Shown: one piece after another, positions 6,956-13,599 of the stretch | Numbering within the stretch: the first letter of the stretch is position 1 | Layout: every line of letters begins with the position of its first letter | Source: a bacterium | Lineage (GTDB): Bacteria > Patescibacteria > Dojkabacteria > SC72 | Length of the DNA: 16,159 bases | Reading direction: 5' to 3' | NCBI GenBank assembly: GCA_029553845.1 | Contig: JAKPKF010000005.1 | Location: 1 to 16,159 of the forward strand | Notes under the pieces: model-generated | What the model saw: only the letters and a program-made list of their open reading frames with translations | Told to the model about the DNA's origin: nothing | Databases searched by the model: none | Position numbers and translations under genes: made by a program

Positions 6956-6998
6956 CAATCGGCAAGATCTTAAACTAGATCTTGCCGATTGATTTTTT
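6956..6998 (+). terminator. Terminator between convergent operons
   Basis: A perfect 15-bp stem (6956-6970 with 6977-6991, loop TAAACT) is followed on plus by ATTTTTT and more T. It ends the AAA+/VWA operon and lies 12 nt beyond the stop of the convergent minus gene at 7003, which it may also serve, although the minus side lacks a good T run. Its core CGGCAAGATCT is shared with the hairpin at 14032-14074 on the other side of the cargo cluster. Confidence 0.85.
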
Positions 6999-7002
6999 AT
7001 TT

Positions 7003-7245
7003 TTATAATGATCCTTTGAAATATCTGGGCTTAAATCCCAATCCTGATGGTTCTTTTGGTGTCGGCTTAGGTGTTAAATCATTATAAACTCTTTCAGTCG
7101 TAATCACCTTATTATCAGAAGCACTAGATGGTCTAGCTACTCGATTTAATGGCTCTTTCCTTCTCCCAAAACTCCCATACGCCCACGCTCTAACATTAGC
7201 TAGTATTCCCTCTTCAATCATAAACAATTTGGCGACAGGTATCAT
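7003..7245 (-). CDS. Small basic protein, candidate head-packaged cargo
   Basis: The product is 80 residues, basic, with no known domain. The leader MIPVAKLFMIEE ends in M-I-E/I-E-E at residues 11-12, like a prohead-protease site. The middle has WAYGSFGRRKEPLNR (21-35), and the C-terminal half is Pro/Lys/Gly-rich and probably disordered (PKPTPKEPSGLGFKPRYFKG). The ATG at 7245 follows AGGTGAT, which overlaps the end of the upstream gene (stop 7256). It is the last gene of the minus-strand cluster, just before the hairpin 6956-6991. Packaging in the head is inferred from the leader and neighbours. Confidence 0.6.
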   Translation of the reverse strand: MIPVAKLFMIEEGILANVRAWAYGSFGRRKEPLNRVARPSSASDNKVITTERVYNDLTPKPTPKEPSGLGFKPRYFKGSL

Positions 7246-7255
7246 ATTCTATCAC

Positions 7256-7513
7256 CTATTTCTTAGCATTAATAAGATTTTTTGCAACATCGACGATGTC
7301 ACCTGGTTCTAATGAAGACATATAGGGATTAATATCTCGATGCTTCTTATCATCTTCTTGCCCATGATATTTATTTAGTATCTTATGCTCTTTATACTTT
7401 TTATATATTTTTTTACCACCAGCTGCTGCAAGCAAACCAGCTGCTGCAGCCAGTGTCAACTTCGCAAGAGTATCTTGATCTACTTCATTCAAAGCATCAA
7501 TTGTATTATCCAT
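7256..7513 (-). CDS. Small protein with Ala/Gly-rich hydrophobic segment, candidate cargo
   Basis: The product is 85 residues. The leader MDNTIDALNE has Glu at residue 10 after L-N. A hydrophobic stretch LTLAAAAGLLAAAGG (19-33) is followed at once by KKIYKKYKEHK, an Ala/Gly helix with a basic flank like the C-terminal segments of the proteins encoded at 7858-11437, but placed N-terminally here. The C-terminal 40 residues are charged and soluble (LEPGDIVDVAKNLINAKK at the end). The segment is short for a classical membrane span. AGGA precedes the ATG at 7513 by about 7 nt, and the gap to the upstream gene is 15 nt. No family is recognised; a membrane-active or membrane-associated role is inference. 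Confidence 0.65.
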   Translation of the reverse strand: MDNTIDALNEVDQDTLAKLTLAAAAGLLAAAGGKKIYKKYKEHKILNKYHGQEDDKKHRDINPYMSSLEPGDIVDVAKNLINAKK

Positions 7514-7528
7514 AATAAATCCTAACTT

Positions 7529-7828
7529 TTACAGATATTCAGCAAGTCCCTGATCTTCAGTCATCACTTGTTCCTGAATCACACCACCATAAAGATTTGA
7601 AATCTCAGTTATATACTGAGACGTACCGACTTCAGAAAACACTCGCATGTTCTTATAAGTCTCTTCGATACTTTCACCAATGAATTCCTCGGGATTATTC
7701 AGAATAAAAGCTTTAATCTCCTTCTGAAAATCATTCACCAAAGTCATCGCTTCAACAATCACATCTTCATGCTTCTCAACAAGCTGAGTTCCCTCAGACT
7801 CCAGAAGTGCATTAACTCTTTGAAACAT
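7529..7828 (-). CDS. Small helical protein, candidate head-packaged cargo
   Basis: The product is 99 residues, acidic and largely helical, with no membrane segment and no recognised domain. The leader MFQRVNALLE has Glu at residue 10 after L-L, followed by SEG. The body contains a regular amphipathic helix (VIVEAMTLVNDFQKEIKAFI, about 24-43) and ends in TEDQGLAEYL. GGAGG lies 8 nt before the ATG at 7828. It sits within the run of minus-strand genes with the same N-terminal pattern, with short gaps on both sides. Unlike its neighbours it lacks the Ala/Gly-rich hydrophobic segment, so if it is cargo it is a soluble one. Confidence 0.65.
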   Translation of the reverse strand: MFQRVNALLESEGTQLVEKHEDVIVEAMTLVNDFQKEIKAFILNNPEEFIGESIEETYKNMRVFSEVGTSQYITEISNLYGGVIQEQVMTEDQGLAEYL

Positions 7829-7857
7829 AGTTTATTCCTCCAAAATAATTATTTTTG

Positions 7858-8247
7858 TTATGATTCAAGTTTATGGGCAATCTTCTTGGCAACTTTAGCG
7901 CCAGCTTTCTTTGCCTTGTCCCCACCTTGTTTTGCCAACGCCGCAAGCTTCTTTCGGAATGCAACAGCACCAAGAGCGGCTGCCAACGCAGCCGCTGATC
8001 CAGCAGCCAGACCAGGATGTTCTTCAATAGCTTCTTTACCCTGATTCAGCAATCTTCGAGCAACCATTTTCTTAGTTTCTGCACCAGCTTGTAATTCCTC
8101 AGGAACCTCCCCATGAATCACTTTATCAGCTACTCGCTTAGCGGCAGCTTCAGCAGCTTCTTTTGCACCAGGTTGAAGATCTTCTGGAACTGCACTTTCA
8201 GAAATCACAGATTGAATAGATTCCATGATCAGTTTGTTAATATCCAT
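7858..8247 (-). CDS. Cargo candidate with double leader and HP/Gly-Ala C-terminal segment
   Basis: The product is 129 residues. The N-terminus MDINKLIMESIQSVISES has two hydrophobic-x-Glu sites (I-M-E at 9, I-S-E at 17). A duplicated motif follows: VPEDLQPGAK (20-29) and VPEELQAGAE (48-57), each leading into an Ala/Arg helix. After EEHP (75-78) comes a Gly/Ala-rich hydrophobic segment to about residue 97 (AAGSAAALAAALGAVAF), then RKK and a Lys/Ala-rich basic tail. The HP-plus-GxxxG-plus-basic layout resembles the C-terminal inner-membrane segment of ElaB/YqjD (DUF883) proteins. It is a paralogue of the products at 8270 and 8858. GGAGG lies 9 nt before the ATG. Function is inferred as head-packaged and membrane-associating after injection; not shown. 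Confidence 0.7.
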   Translation of the reverse strand: MDINKLIMESIQSVISESAVPEDLQPGAKEAAEAAAKRVADKVIHGEVPEELQAGAETKKMVARRLLNQGKEAIEEHPGLAAGSAAALAAALGAVAFRKKLAALAKQGGDKAKKAGAKVAKKIAHKLES

Positions 8248-8269
8248 TATATTGTTCCTCCATTATAAT

Positions 8270-8827
8270 TTATACTTTTTTCTTCAATCTATTACGCAAA
8301 GCCAAAGCACCAAGACCAGCTGCGATTGCGGCCCCCGTCATTCCAGTTTTAGGCAAATCGATTTTATCAGGATCAAGAGTGAAATTATCCTGACCAAATT
8401 TCTTCGTCTTAGACCAGAGTTCATTGGCATACTCTTTTGCATGATGACCAACTGTGGCTCTCTCAGCATGTTCAGCATTACTCGCTTCGCGTGCAGCTTC
8501 TTCAGCTTTAAGCAACTTATCTGCACGAACATTAGCAGCATCTTTACCTTGAAAAGAATCAGTGTCCAATTTCTTAGCTTCTTCAGCTTCAGCTTCTTTA
8601 GCTTCTATTTCTTTCCCCTCTTTTTCTATACGAGCAAGATTATCAGCATTCGCTTTTCTTTCAGCTGCAAGTTTTTTAGCTATTTTGAATGCTGGTGGAT
8701 CTTTTTCAGGATTCCATTTATCATATAGTTTGTTACCATACCAACCCTTCATTATTTCAAGTTCTTCAGTAATAGCATTTTCACAAATAGATTCTGTAAT
8801 AATTTTATTAACATCAAATTTAGACAT
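8270..8827 (-). CDS. Cargo candidate with double leader, coiled-coil body and C-terminal hydrophobic segment
   Basis: The product is 185 residues. The leader MSKFDVNKIITE ends in I-T-E at 12, with a second I-T-E at 21 (SICENAITEE). Then LYDKWNPEKDPPAFKIAKKL (35-54) parallels IYDKTHPEKRDAAFELAKKL of the neighbouring 138-aa protein, which shows they are paralogues. A long charged Ala/Glu/Lys helix (about 50-140) is likely coiled coil. The C-terminus has LPKTGMTGAAIAAGLGALAL (158-177) then RNRLKKKV. LPKTG happens to match a sortase signal, but it is followed by only one short hydrophobic stretch and the protein has no signal peptide, so I do not read it as one. GGAGG precedes the ATG at 8827. 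Head packaging is inference. Confidence 0.7.
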   Translation of the reverse strand: MSKFDVNKIITESICENAITEELEIMKGWYGNKLYDKWNPEKDPPAFKIAKKLAAERKANADNLARIEKEGKEIEAKEAEAEEAKKLDTDSFQGKDAANVRADKLLKAEEAAREASNAEHAERATVGHHAKEYANELWSKTKKFGQDNFTLDPDKIDLPKTGMTGAAIAAGLGALALRNRLKKKV

Positions 8828-8857
8828 TTTGACTGCCCTCCTGTAATAAAAATGTTC

Positions 8858-9274
8858 CTACTGTTTGGCAGCCTTCCTCATTTTTCTAACAGCAGCAAGA
8901 CCCCCAACAGCAGCAGCAAGACCCGCTGCACTTGCAGCGGCAAGACCAGGATGTTCTTTAATCGCATCGGCAATCTCGGCCGCTTTTTCTTTAGTGAGTG
9001 CAAGAGTTTTCTTACCAGCTCGAGTCAGATGTTCTTGAACACCAATATTCTTCTCAGCTTCCAGGGCCGCTGTTTTCTTACTTAATTTTTTAGCAAGTTC
9101 GAATGCAGCATCTCTTTTCTCAGGATGTGTTTTATCATATATGATTTCAGCTGCTCTTCCGTGAGACATATCATCAATTGCTTGTTTATAAATTCTTTTC
9201 CCTTTTTCAACAAAACTCTCTTCATTAATAATCGACTGAATTGACTCATTGATAATTTTTGCGATATCTGACAT
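8858..9274 (-). CDS. Cargo candidate with double leader and HP/Gly-Ala C-terminal segment
   Basis: The product is 138 residues from ATG 9272-9274, chosen because AGGAGG lies 9 nt upstream; the open frame extends further but the extra part overlaps the next gene and has no ribosome binding site. The leader MSDIAKIINE has Glu at residue 10, with a second I-N-E at 18 (SIQSIINEES). IYDKTHPEKRDAAFELAKKL (45-64) matches the paralogue at 8270. After KEHPG (106-110) comes LAAASAAGLAAAVGGLAAV (111-129) and the basic tail RKMRKAAKQ. The HPGLAA...AAGLAAA wording is close to that of the 129-aa protein at 7858. The three genes form a tandem paralogous set. Role inferred as virion-internal and membrane-interacting. 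Confidence 0.7.
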   Translation of the reverse strand: MSDIAKIINESIQSIINEESFVEKGKRIYKQAIDDMSHGRAAEIIYDKTHPEKRDAAFELAKKLSKKTAALEAEKNIGVQEHLTRAGKKTLALTKEKAAEIADAIKEHPGLAAASAAGLAAAVGGLAAVRKMRKAAKQ

Positions 9275-9308
9275 TTGTAAATTCCTCCTAGAATATAAGT
9301 TTTTTGGT

Positions 9309-9812
9309 TTAATATTTACCTGGTTCAGGTAAACGATTTTTTCTTTTTTGCAAAGCAGCAAGACCAGCCAAAGTAGCCACACCAGCTGCACCATAAGCTA
9401 ATCCATGGTCTGACAAATGCTGACCAATCTTACGAAACATTCCTGGCTTATCATCAACATGATCTGAAGTCTGACTAGAAGCAGCCGCTGCTTTGTTTGC
9501 TGCTGCACGTTTAGCTACTGCGGCTTGATATTTTGCTTCGTCATAATCATGCTTTGAAATCATTCCACTTTTAGCAGCTTTGTATCTATCTTCAGCTTGT
9601 TGAAGTGCCATATCTCTATCAGCTTTTGCTTCTCCAGCTAAACGATTGTGACTTGGACTAAGAAATTTGAATGGATTCCAAGAAGCATTTTCAGATCTAG
9701 TTTTTTCAAAAGCATCATGCGCTTTAGTAACATCCTTATCATATTGCTGCTCATGTGGGTCTTTAACATATTGCCAACCCTCATTGATCTTTTTTAAAGA
9801 TTTGATATTCAT
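9309..9812 (-). CDS. Cargo candidate with helical body and C-terminal Gly/Ala segment
   Basis: The product is 167 residues. The leader MNIKSLKKINE ends in I-N-E at 11, next residue Gly. The body is charged and helical, with an Ala-rich stretch KYQAAVAKRAAANKAAAASS (94-113). The end carries a degenerate version of the shared segment: SDHG (134-137) then LAYGAAGVATLAGLAAL (138-154), QKRKNR and a Pro-rich tail. HG replaces the HP seen in neighbours. The ATG at 9812 has a weaker AGGGG about 9 nt upstream. It lies between the 138-aa and 192-aa genes on the same strand with short gaps (34 and 20 nt). No family is recognised beyond similarity to the neighbours' layout. Confidence 0.65.
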   Translation of the reverse strand: MNIKSLKKINEGWQYVKDPHEQQYDKDVTKAHDAFEKTRSENASWNPFKFLSPSHNRLAGEAKADRDMALQQAEDRYKAAKSGMISKHDYDEAKYQAAVAKRAAANKAAAASSQTSDHVDDKPGMFRKIGQHLSDHGLAYGAAGVATLAGLAALQKRKNRLPEPGKY

Positions 9813-9832
9813 AATTTGTGTACCCCTGATAA

Positions 9833-10411
9833 TTACTTTTGAGTGGGTGCAGCTATAGCCGTTTTGCCTTTGTTTAATTTGAATCCAGAGATTTTCTTAG
9901 CAACTGATGCAATCGCACCAGTTGTAACATCTCCAAGTTTCTTACCAGAAGTGACTAAAAATGTCTTAGCCTTATCAATACCAGCTTTAGCGGATGGGAT
10001 GATTGTACTTCCAACCCCTTCCCAGATTTCAGCCTCTTCTGATTCAGTAAGTGGTTTCTTAGCTGCTTTAGCAGGTACTTTCAATCCTACAGATTTCAAA
10101 TATTGTGCTTTGTTGAATTCTCCAGTAGTATCTCCACCAACTGTAACTTCTTTTGTATCGGCCGGATCTTTAGGACTTCCTTTATAACCTTCATAATAAA
10201 TAGCTATAGAATTTTCAATATATGGAATTGTAGTTTCAAAGAAAATATCATATTGTTCTTTTGTAGTAGTTTTGTTTTCAACCGCAATTATAAAGTTTTC
10301 CAGATTCGCGATTAATTCCTCACCTTCATAAAGACACATATCAAAAAATGCATCTTGAATTGCGAGTTCTAAAACGGCGCGATCTAGTTTACTGATCATC
10401 TCAGTAAGCAT
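9833..10411 (-). CDS. Hypothetical protein in the cargo cluster, 192 aa
   Basis: The product is 192 residues. An N-terminal helical domain (about 1-75, acidic, with EGEELIANLENFIIAVENKT) is followed by a linker and a Lys/Ala/Gly-rich basic C-terminal part (from about 120) that ends in PTQK. There is no HP/Gly-Ala hydrophobic segment. The leader pattern is the weakest in the cluster: the first hydrophobic-x-Glu is V-L-E at residue 15 (MLTEMISKLDRAVLE). GGAGG lies 9 nt before the ATG at 10411. The C-terminal stretch AKAGIDKAKTFLVTSGKKLG is loosely like the amphipathic part of the 10432 and 10676 products. Function unknown; cargo status is supported mainly by position. Confidence 0.65.
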   Translation of the reverse strand: MLTEMISKLDRAVLELAIQDAFFDMCLYEGEELIANLENFIIAVENKTTTKEQYDIFFETTIPYIENSIAIYYEGYKGSPKDPADTKEVTVGGDTTGEFNKAQYLKSVGLKVPAKAAKKPLTESEEAEIWEGVGSTIIPSAKAGIDKAKTFLVTSGKKLGDVTTGAIASVAKKISGFKLNKGKTAIAAPTQK

Positions 10412-10431
10412 AATTTAATACCTCCACAAAA

Positions 10432-10665
10432 TTATACTGGTTTTTTAAGTTTTCTTAATCCAAGAGCTCCAGCAACACCAAGTGCTCCAAGTGCAACACC
10501 ACCTATCATTGGATGTTCACCAGCAAATTCAACTGTTTTTTTAGCAGCAGAACCCACTGCGCCACCAGTTGCTTGAGCTCCCTTTTTTAAAGCAATACCA
10601 GCAGCTCGGGCTCCAGAAATATCCGGATCTTGTACTTCTGACAAATATTTAACAATTGACAACAT
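10432..10665 (-). CDS. Small cargo candidate, shortened paralogue of the next upstream gene
   Basis: The product is 77 residues from ATG 10663-10665, which has AGGAG 7 nt upstream; a TTG two codons earlier is less likely. The leader MLSIVKYLSE has Glu at residue 10 after L-S. From DPDISGARAAGIALKKGAQA (13-32) on it matches the C-terminal domain of the 253-aa protein, with roughly two thirds identity over about 43 residues counted by eye. FAGEHP (about 45-50) leads into MIGGVALGALGVAGALGL (51-68) and the basic end RKLKKPV. It looks like the 253-aa protein without its Pro/Gln-rich middle. The Shine-Dalgarno sequence abuts the stop of the upstream gene (10676), so translation is probably coupled. 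Confidence 0.7.
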   Translation of the reverse strand: MLSIVKYLSEVQDPDISGARAAGIALKKGAQATGGAVGSAAKKTVEFAGEHPMIGGVALGALGVAGALGLRKLKKPV

Positions 10666-10675
10666 AATCAATCTC

Positions 10676-11437
10676 CTATGCTGGTCTATTTCTATTCAAC
10701 AATCGCTTCAAACCAAGAGCACCAGCTGCACCAGCAACAATACCCCCAGCTAAAGGATGGTCTCCAGCAAATTCCATTGCTTTATTAGCTCCAGAACCAA
10801 TTGCTTCTCCAGCAGCTTTAGCACCTTTTTTCAATGCAATACCAGCAGCTTGAGATCCAGAAATATCATCAGCAGAAACAGATTTTACAGCTTGCTTAAC
10901 TGGAATTGTAGCTGGAACTGTGGGTGGTGGAGTATCAACAGGAACAGTTTGTTGCACTTGTCTAGCTGGAACACCAGCGGGTTGACGATTAGCTACAATT
11001 TGATGATATCTTTCATCAAATTGTTGTTGATGTGCTGGAATAACTGGTCTTATTTGTCCAGTTCCAGCTATTTGCAAATCACGACCTCTATTAGGAAGAG
11101 AATTAAAAGTTTGGCGCAAATCTTCCCGATATTGTGGAGACATCTGTCTTGCAACTCTAGCACCACGACTGATATCGATAGGTTGCACATCCTGATTAAC
11201 AACTGTTCTAACTGGAGCTACTGGAACCTGTTGAATAACTGTTCTAACTGGAGCTTGTTGAACAACTGGTCTCACATCTGGATTTACAACATATTGTTTA
11301 GTTGTAGCTTGTTGCGCAAGATTTGCAGGAACAATAACATTTTGACCAGTTTTAGGATCAAATACAACAGTTCTACCAGCTTGATCTATTGAATAATTTG
11401 TATTTGCTTCATTTATATCTTTAGTAATAGCAATCAT
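10676..11437 (-). CDS. Cargo candidate with Pro/Gln/Val-rich disordered middle and HP/Gly-Ala segment
   Basis: The product is 253 residues. The leader MIAITKDINE has Glu at residue 10, next residue Ala, the closest match here to T4 MKTYQEFIxE-Ala. The middle (about 45-185) is low-complexity, rich in Pro, Gln, Val and Arg, with imperfect repeats (QQAPVRTVIQQ, VPVAPVRTVVNQ). The C-terminal 65 residues start at DDISGSQAAGIALKKGAKAA and contain FAGDHP, then LAGGIVAGAAGALGL and the basic end KRLLNRNRPA; this domain is duplicated in the next gene. GGGAG lies 9 nt before the ATG at 11437. An extended flexible middle between a leader and a membrane-like tail would suit passage through a tail tube, but that is speculation. 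Confidence 0.7.
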   Translation of the reverse strand: MIAITKDINEANTNYSIDQAGRTVVFDPKTGQNVIVPANLAQQATTKQYVVNPDVRPVVQQAPVRTVIQQVPVAPVRTVVNQDVQPIDISRGARVARQMSPQYREDLRQTFNSLPNRGRDLQIAGTGQIRPVIPAHQQQFDERYHQIVANRQPAGVPARQVQQTVPVDTPPPTVPATIPVKQAVKSVSADDISGSQAAGIALKKGAKAAGEAIGSGANKAMEFAGDHPLAGGIVAGAAGALGLKRLLNRNRPA

Positions 11438-11452
11438 AAATTAAATCTCCCA

Positions 11453-13096
11453 TTAAACTAATGTAGTAAATACATAGTCATCGGATAAATATTCTTCATC
11501 TTCTTCATTTGTAACTTTAACTCTATAGTGATATGTAGTGTTTGGACCAAGACCAGTTAAAACAACTTTATGAGTGACAGTATAATCTTCCTTAAGAGCA
11601 GATAATGCACCATAAGCAGTTGTTGTACCATACTCAATCTGAGTTGTTGTTTCTTCATTAGATGTCCATGTCATCTCAGCAGCTGTTCTTGTAATGTTAA
11701 ACACTTTCATTAAACCAACATTAGGTTGAACTCCACCAACTTGAAATGGAAATGAACTGTCTTTCAAATAGAATTGAATCATTAAAGGACTTATAATTGA
11801 TGGTTCATATTGTGAAAATTGACTATTGTCAAAATTAAATGTTATTGTATTATTTGGTATATCTAATATATAATCATCATATTCCTTTAAAGTATTCGAT
11901 CCTTTGATTAAATTATATGTGTAATCTGTAGTTAATTGAAAATCTGTTGGATCAAATTGAATTGTTAGACCTTGAGTAATTTTGTGTAATGAAACAGTTA
12001 TGTCAGCGGCCAGATCTTTTACGACCTTCAAATACTCATCAGTACTAAGAGTTATAGTGGTTCCAGTAGGCGGAAGTGGAATCGAATTTATATTGGTTCT
12101 ATATTTGGTCTCACTAGTACCAAGAGTAATATAAAGATAATCATCCGATCCTCTAGTAACAGCAATATTGCGACCACCAGTTGAAGCATTTGTTACCTGA
12201 TCAGCGGTAAGCGTCACAGTATCTAAATTTAAAATTGTTTCAGCTGGAAGATTGTCTGCTACTAGATATGTTCTTCGTACAAACCCTTTTTTAAGATTAA
12301 CAATGTCATCATTCAAATAATTGATAATCTTGCTCGATGGATAATCATTAATCGGTTCGAATCCAGTAGATGGATTGATAAGAATATCAATTCGCTCAAC
12401 AACACCAGGCATTTGATCATTAAACATATAAAGTGGCTGTTGAAGCATATATGTAATATCAACCACAACTTGGAAAGTTCGTTGTGTAGAATCTGGAATT
12501 GAAGCAGTAATTGAATCGAGCCGAATAAAAGGTTCATAAAGAAGAGAATAACAATAATCAATTTCACCAGTTCTTTTATTAGTCTTGGTATAAAGATTAC
12601 CAATTGTATCAGTTGCCGGATTAAAAAGGTTTCGATCTAAAAACTCTTGGGGAACTTCCAAATAGGATGTGAAGCTTAAAAATTGAATAAACTTATTTAT
12701 AGGCAACCAACGTTTTATTACAGCGGCAATCTCTTTTGCTTGAAACTGAGATTCGCAATTTATTGTACAAGAAATTGGGACATTTACCATTTCTTCTTGA
12801 ACAAGAATTACTCTCTCTGTTGTTTGATTATATAGAACTGGTATCTGATCTACATTAAATCCTGGTATTTTCTGGGATACACTTGGCCGCTGACCATAAC
12901 TGGGTGTCTCATCATTCAAGGTGACAACAATATTTGGAAAATCATAATTTGGTTTATAATCATATGGCAATTGAAGAGTTCTATTGCCCATATTAAATTC
13001 ATATCTTTGAATGTATCCTCTATTTTGAAAAATATGAGTATCAAATAAAACTCTTACGGAGAGCAATAGATCTGCATAAAAATTATGAATATACAC
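11453..13096 (-). CDS. Large virion-like protein with C-terminal fibronectin type III domain
   Basis: The product is 547 residues, beta-rich, with no membrane segment. The N-terminal ~250 residues (LQLPYDYKPNYDFPNIVVTL early, then IPVLYN, VPISCTINCESQFQAKEI, and VVVDITYMLQQPLYMFND) read like a structural protein of a large phage, but I cannot name it. The last ~90 residues are a fibronectin type III/purple-acid-phosphatase-N-like domain: AAEMTWTSNEETTTQIEYG, then THKVVLTGLGPNTTYHYRV and a final FTT. Such domains are common on exposed virion surfaces. The start is uncertain: the frame opens after a TAA, and the first plausible start is GTG 13094-13096 with GGGG about 9 nt upstream; the next Met is residue 36 with no ribosome binding site. 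Unlike its neighbours it has no hydrophobic-x-Glu leader. Confidence 0.7.
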   Translation of the reverse strand: MYIHNFYADLLLSVRVLFDTHIFQNRGYIQRYEFNMGNRTLQLPYDYKPNYDFPNIVVTLNDETPSYGQRPSVSQKIPGFNVDQIPVLYNQTTERVILVQEEMVNVPISCTINCESQFQAKEIAAVIKRWLPINKFIQFLSFTSYLEVPQEFLDRNLFNPATDTIGNLYTKTNKRTGEIDYCYSLLYEPFIRLDSITASIPDSTQRTFQVVVDITYMLQQPLYMFNDQMPGVVERIDILINPSTGFEPINDYPSSKIINYLNDDIVNLKKGFVRRTYLVADNLPAETILNLDTVTLTADQVTNASTGGRNIAVTRGSDDYLYITLGTSETKYRTNINSIPLPPTGTTITLSTDEYLKVVKDLAADITVSLHKITQGLTIQFDPTDFQLTTDYTYNLIKGSNTLKEYDDYILDIPNNTITFNFDNSQFSQYEPSIISPLMIQFYLKDSSFPFQVGGVQPNVGLMKVFNITRTAAEMTWTSNEETTTQIEYGTTTAYGALSALKEDYTVTHKVVLTGLGPNTTYHYRVKVTNEEDEEYLSDDYVFTTLV

Positions 13097-13119
13097 CTTT
13101 AATTACCCCATTTACTTGT

Positions 13120-13393
13120 TCATTTTTGTTTATATGCTTTTGATAAGTTTAAATATTTTCTCTTCTCTTCAGGGGAAGCGGCATGAGCTGCTTGTTTGAT
13201 TGCCTGTGCCCTCTTAAATTGAGCATGTGTATCACCAAATATTCGTCTTGCAATTCCTTCACCCGTAACAGCTCCAGTAATACGAGAAAATAACCTTTTT
13301 ATCAAGAGCATTCTGTTGAGCTGCATCTGTAACTTTATCAATCCTGCTCACACTCAATTCGTATAAATAATCAACAATTGAAACCATAATCAT
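13120..13393 (-). CDS. Small cargo candidate interrupted by a +1 frameshift
   Basis: Two overlapping frames together make one sensible protein. The ATG at 13391-13393 overlaps the upstream stop in ATGA, and a second ATG (13387) gives MVSIVDYLYE with Glu at residue 10. This frame continues to AAQQNALDK and then hits TGA at 13259-13261. The +1 frame carries on with RLFSRITGAVTGEGIARRIF and a basic helical end (ASPEEKRKYLNLSKAYKQK), stop at 13120. The switch point is a run of five T (A on the coding strand) at 13296-13300; one base fewer would restore a 90-residue product. A sequencing error, a real mutation or programmed frameshifting are all possible. The first start resembles MIMLSIV upstream of the 77-aa gene. 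Confidence 0.6.
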
Positions 13394-13581
13394 GAACCTC
13401 TCAACTTGTTCATCATTCTCACCTGTTCATCCGGATCCTTCATTAACATATTTTGAGCTCTAGCCATCAATATTTTATTTCTCTCTCTAGGATCAATTAC
13501 TCCAAAGGGTGCCACTATCCCACTTGGATGCTCAGAATGAACATTTGCTAACTCCGTGAATAATCTATAAATAGATAGCAT
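13390..13581 (-). CDS. Small cargo candidate, 63 aa
   Basis: The product is 63 residues from ATG 13579-13581, which has GGAG 9 nt upstream; the frame could begin at a TTG five codons earlier, inside that ribosome binding site. The leader MLSIYRLFTE has Glu at residue 10 after F-T and is close to MLSIVKYLSE of the 77-aa protein. The rest is a short Pro-containing linker (EHPSGIVAPFGVIDPRERNK, about 17-36) and a Met-rich basic helix (ARAQNMLMKDP, then VRMMNKLRGS at the end). Its stop overlaps the next gene's ATG in ATGA, which implies coupling. No family is recognised. Confidence 0.65.
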   Translation of the reverse strand: MLSIYRLFTELANVHSEHPSGIVAPFGVIDPRERNKILMARAQNMLMKDPDEQVRMMNKLRGS

Positions 13582-13599
13582 GTTTAAAATCTCCAAAAA

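Noticed and set aside
7769..8044. Plus-strand open frames opposite the Ala-rich genes (also 8225-8728, 8562-8846, 9843-10187, 10757-11392)
   Set aside because: They are antisense shadows of Ala/Gly/Lys-rich genes, rich in Ser/Phe/Leu/Cys, and lack ribosome binding sites.
8330..8355. LPKTG sortase signal in the 185-aa protein
   Set aside because: No signal peptide, and the context matches the phage Gly/Ala segment of the neighbours better than a cell-wall anchor.
13259..13393. Classical -1 frameshift of tail assembly chaperones (gpG/gpGT type)
   Set aside because: The needed shift is +1 (or a one-base deletion), the gene is not followed by a tape measure gene, and the frame-0 product is very short.
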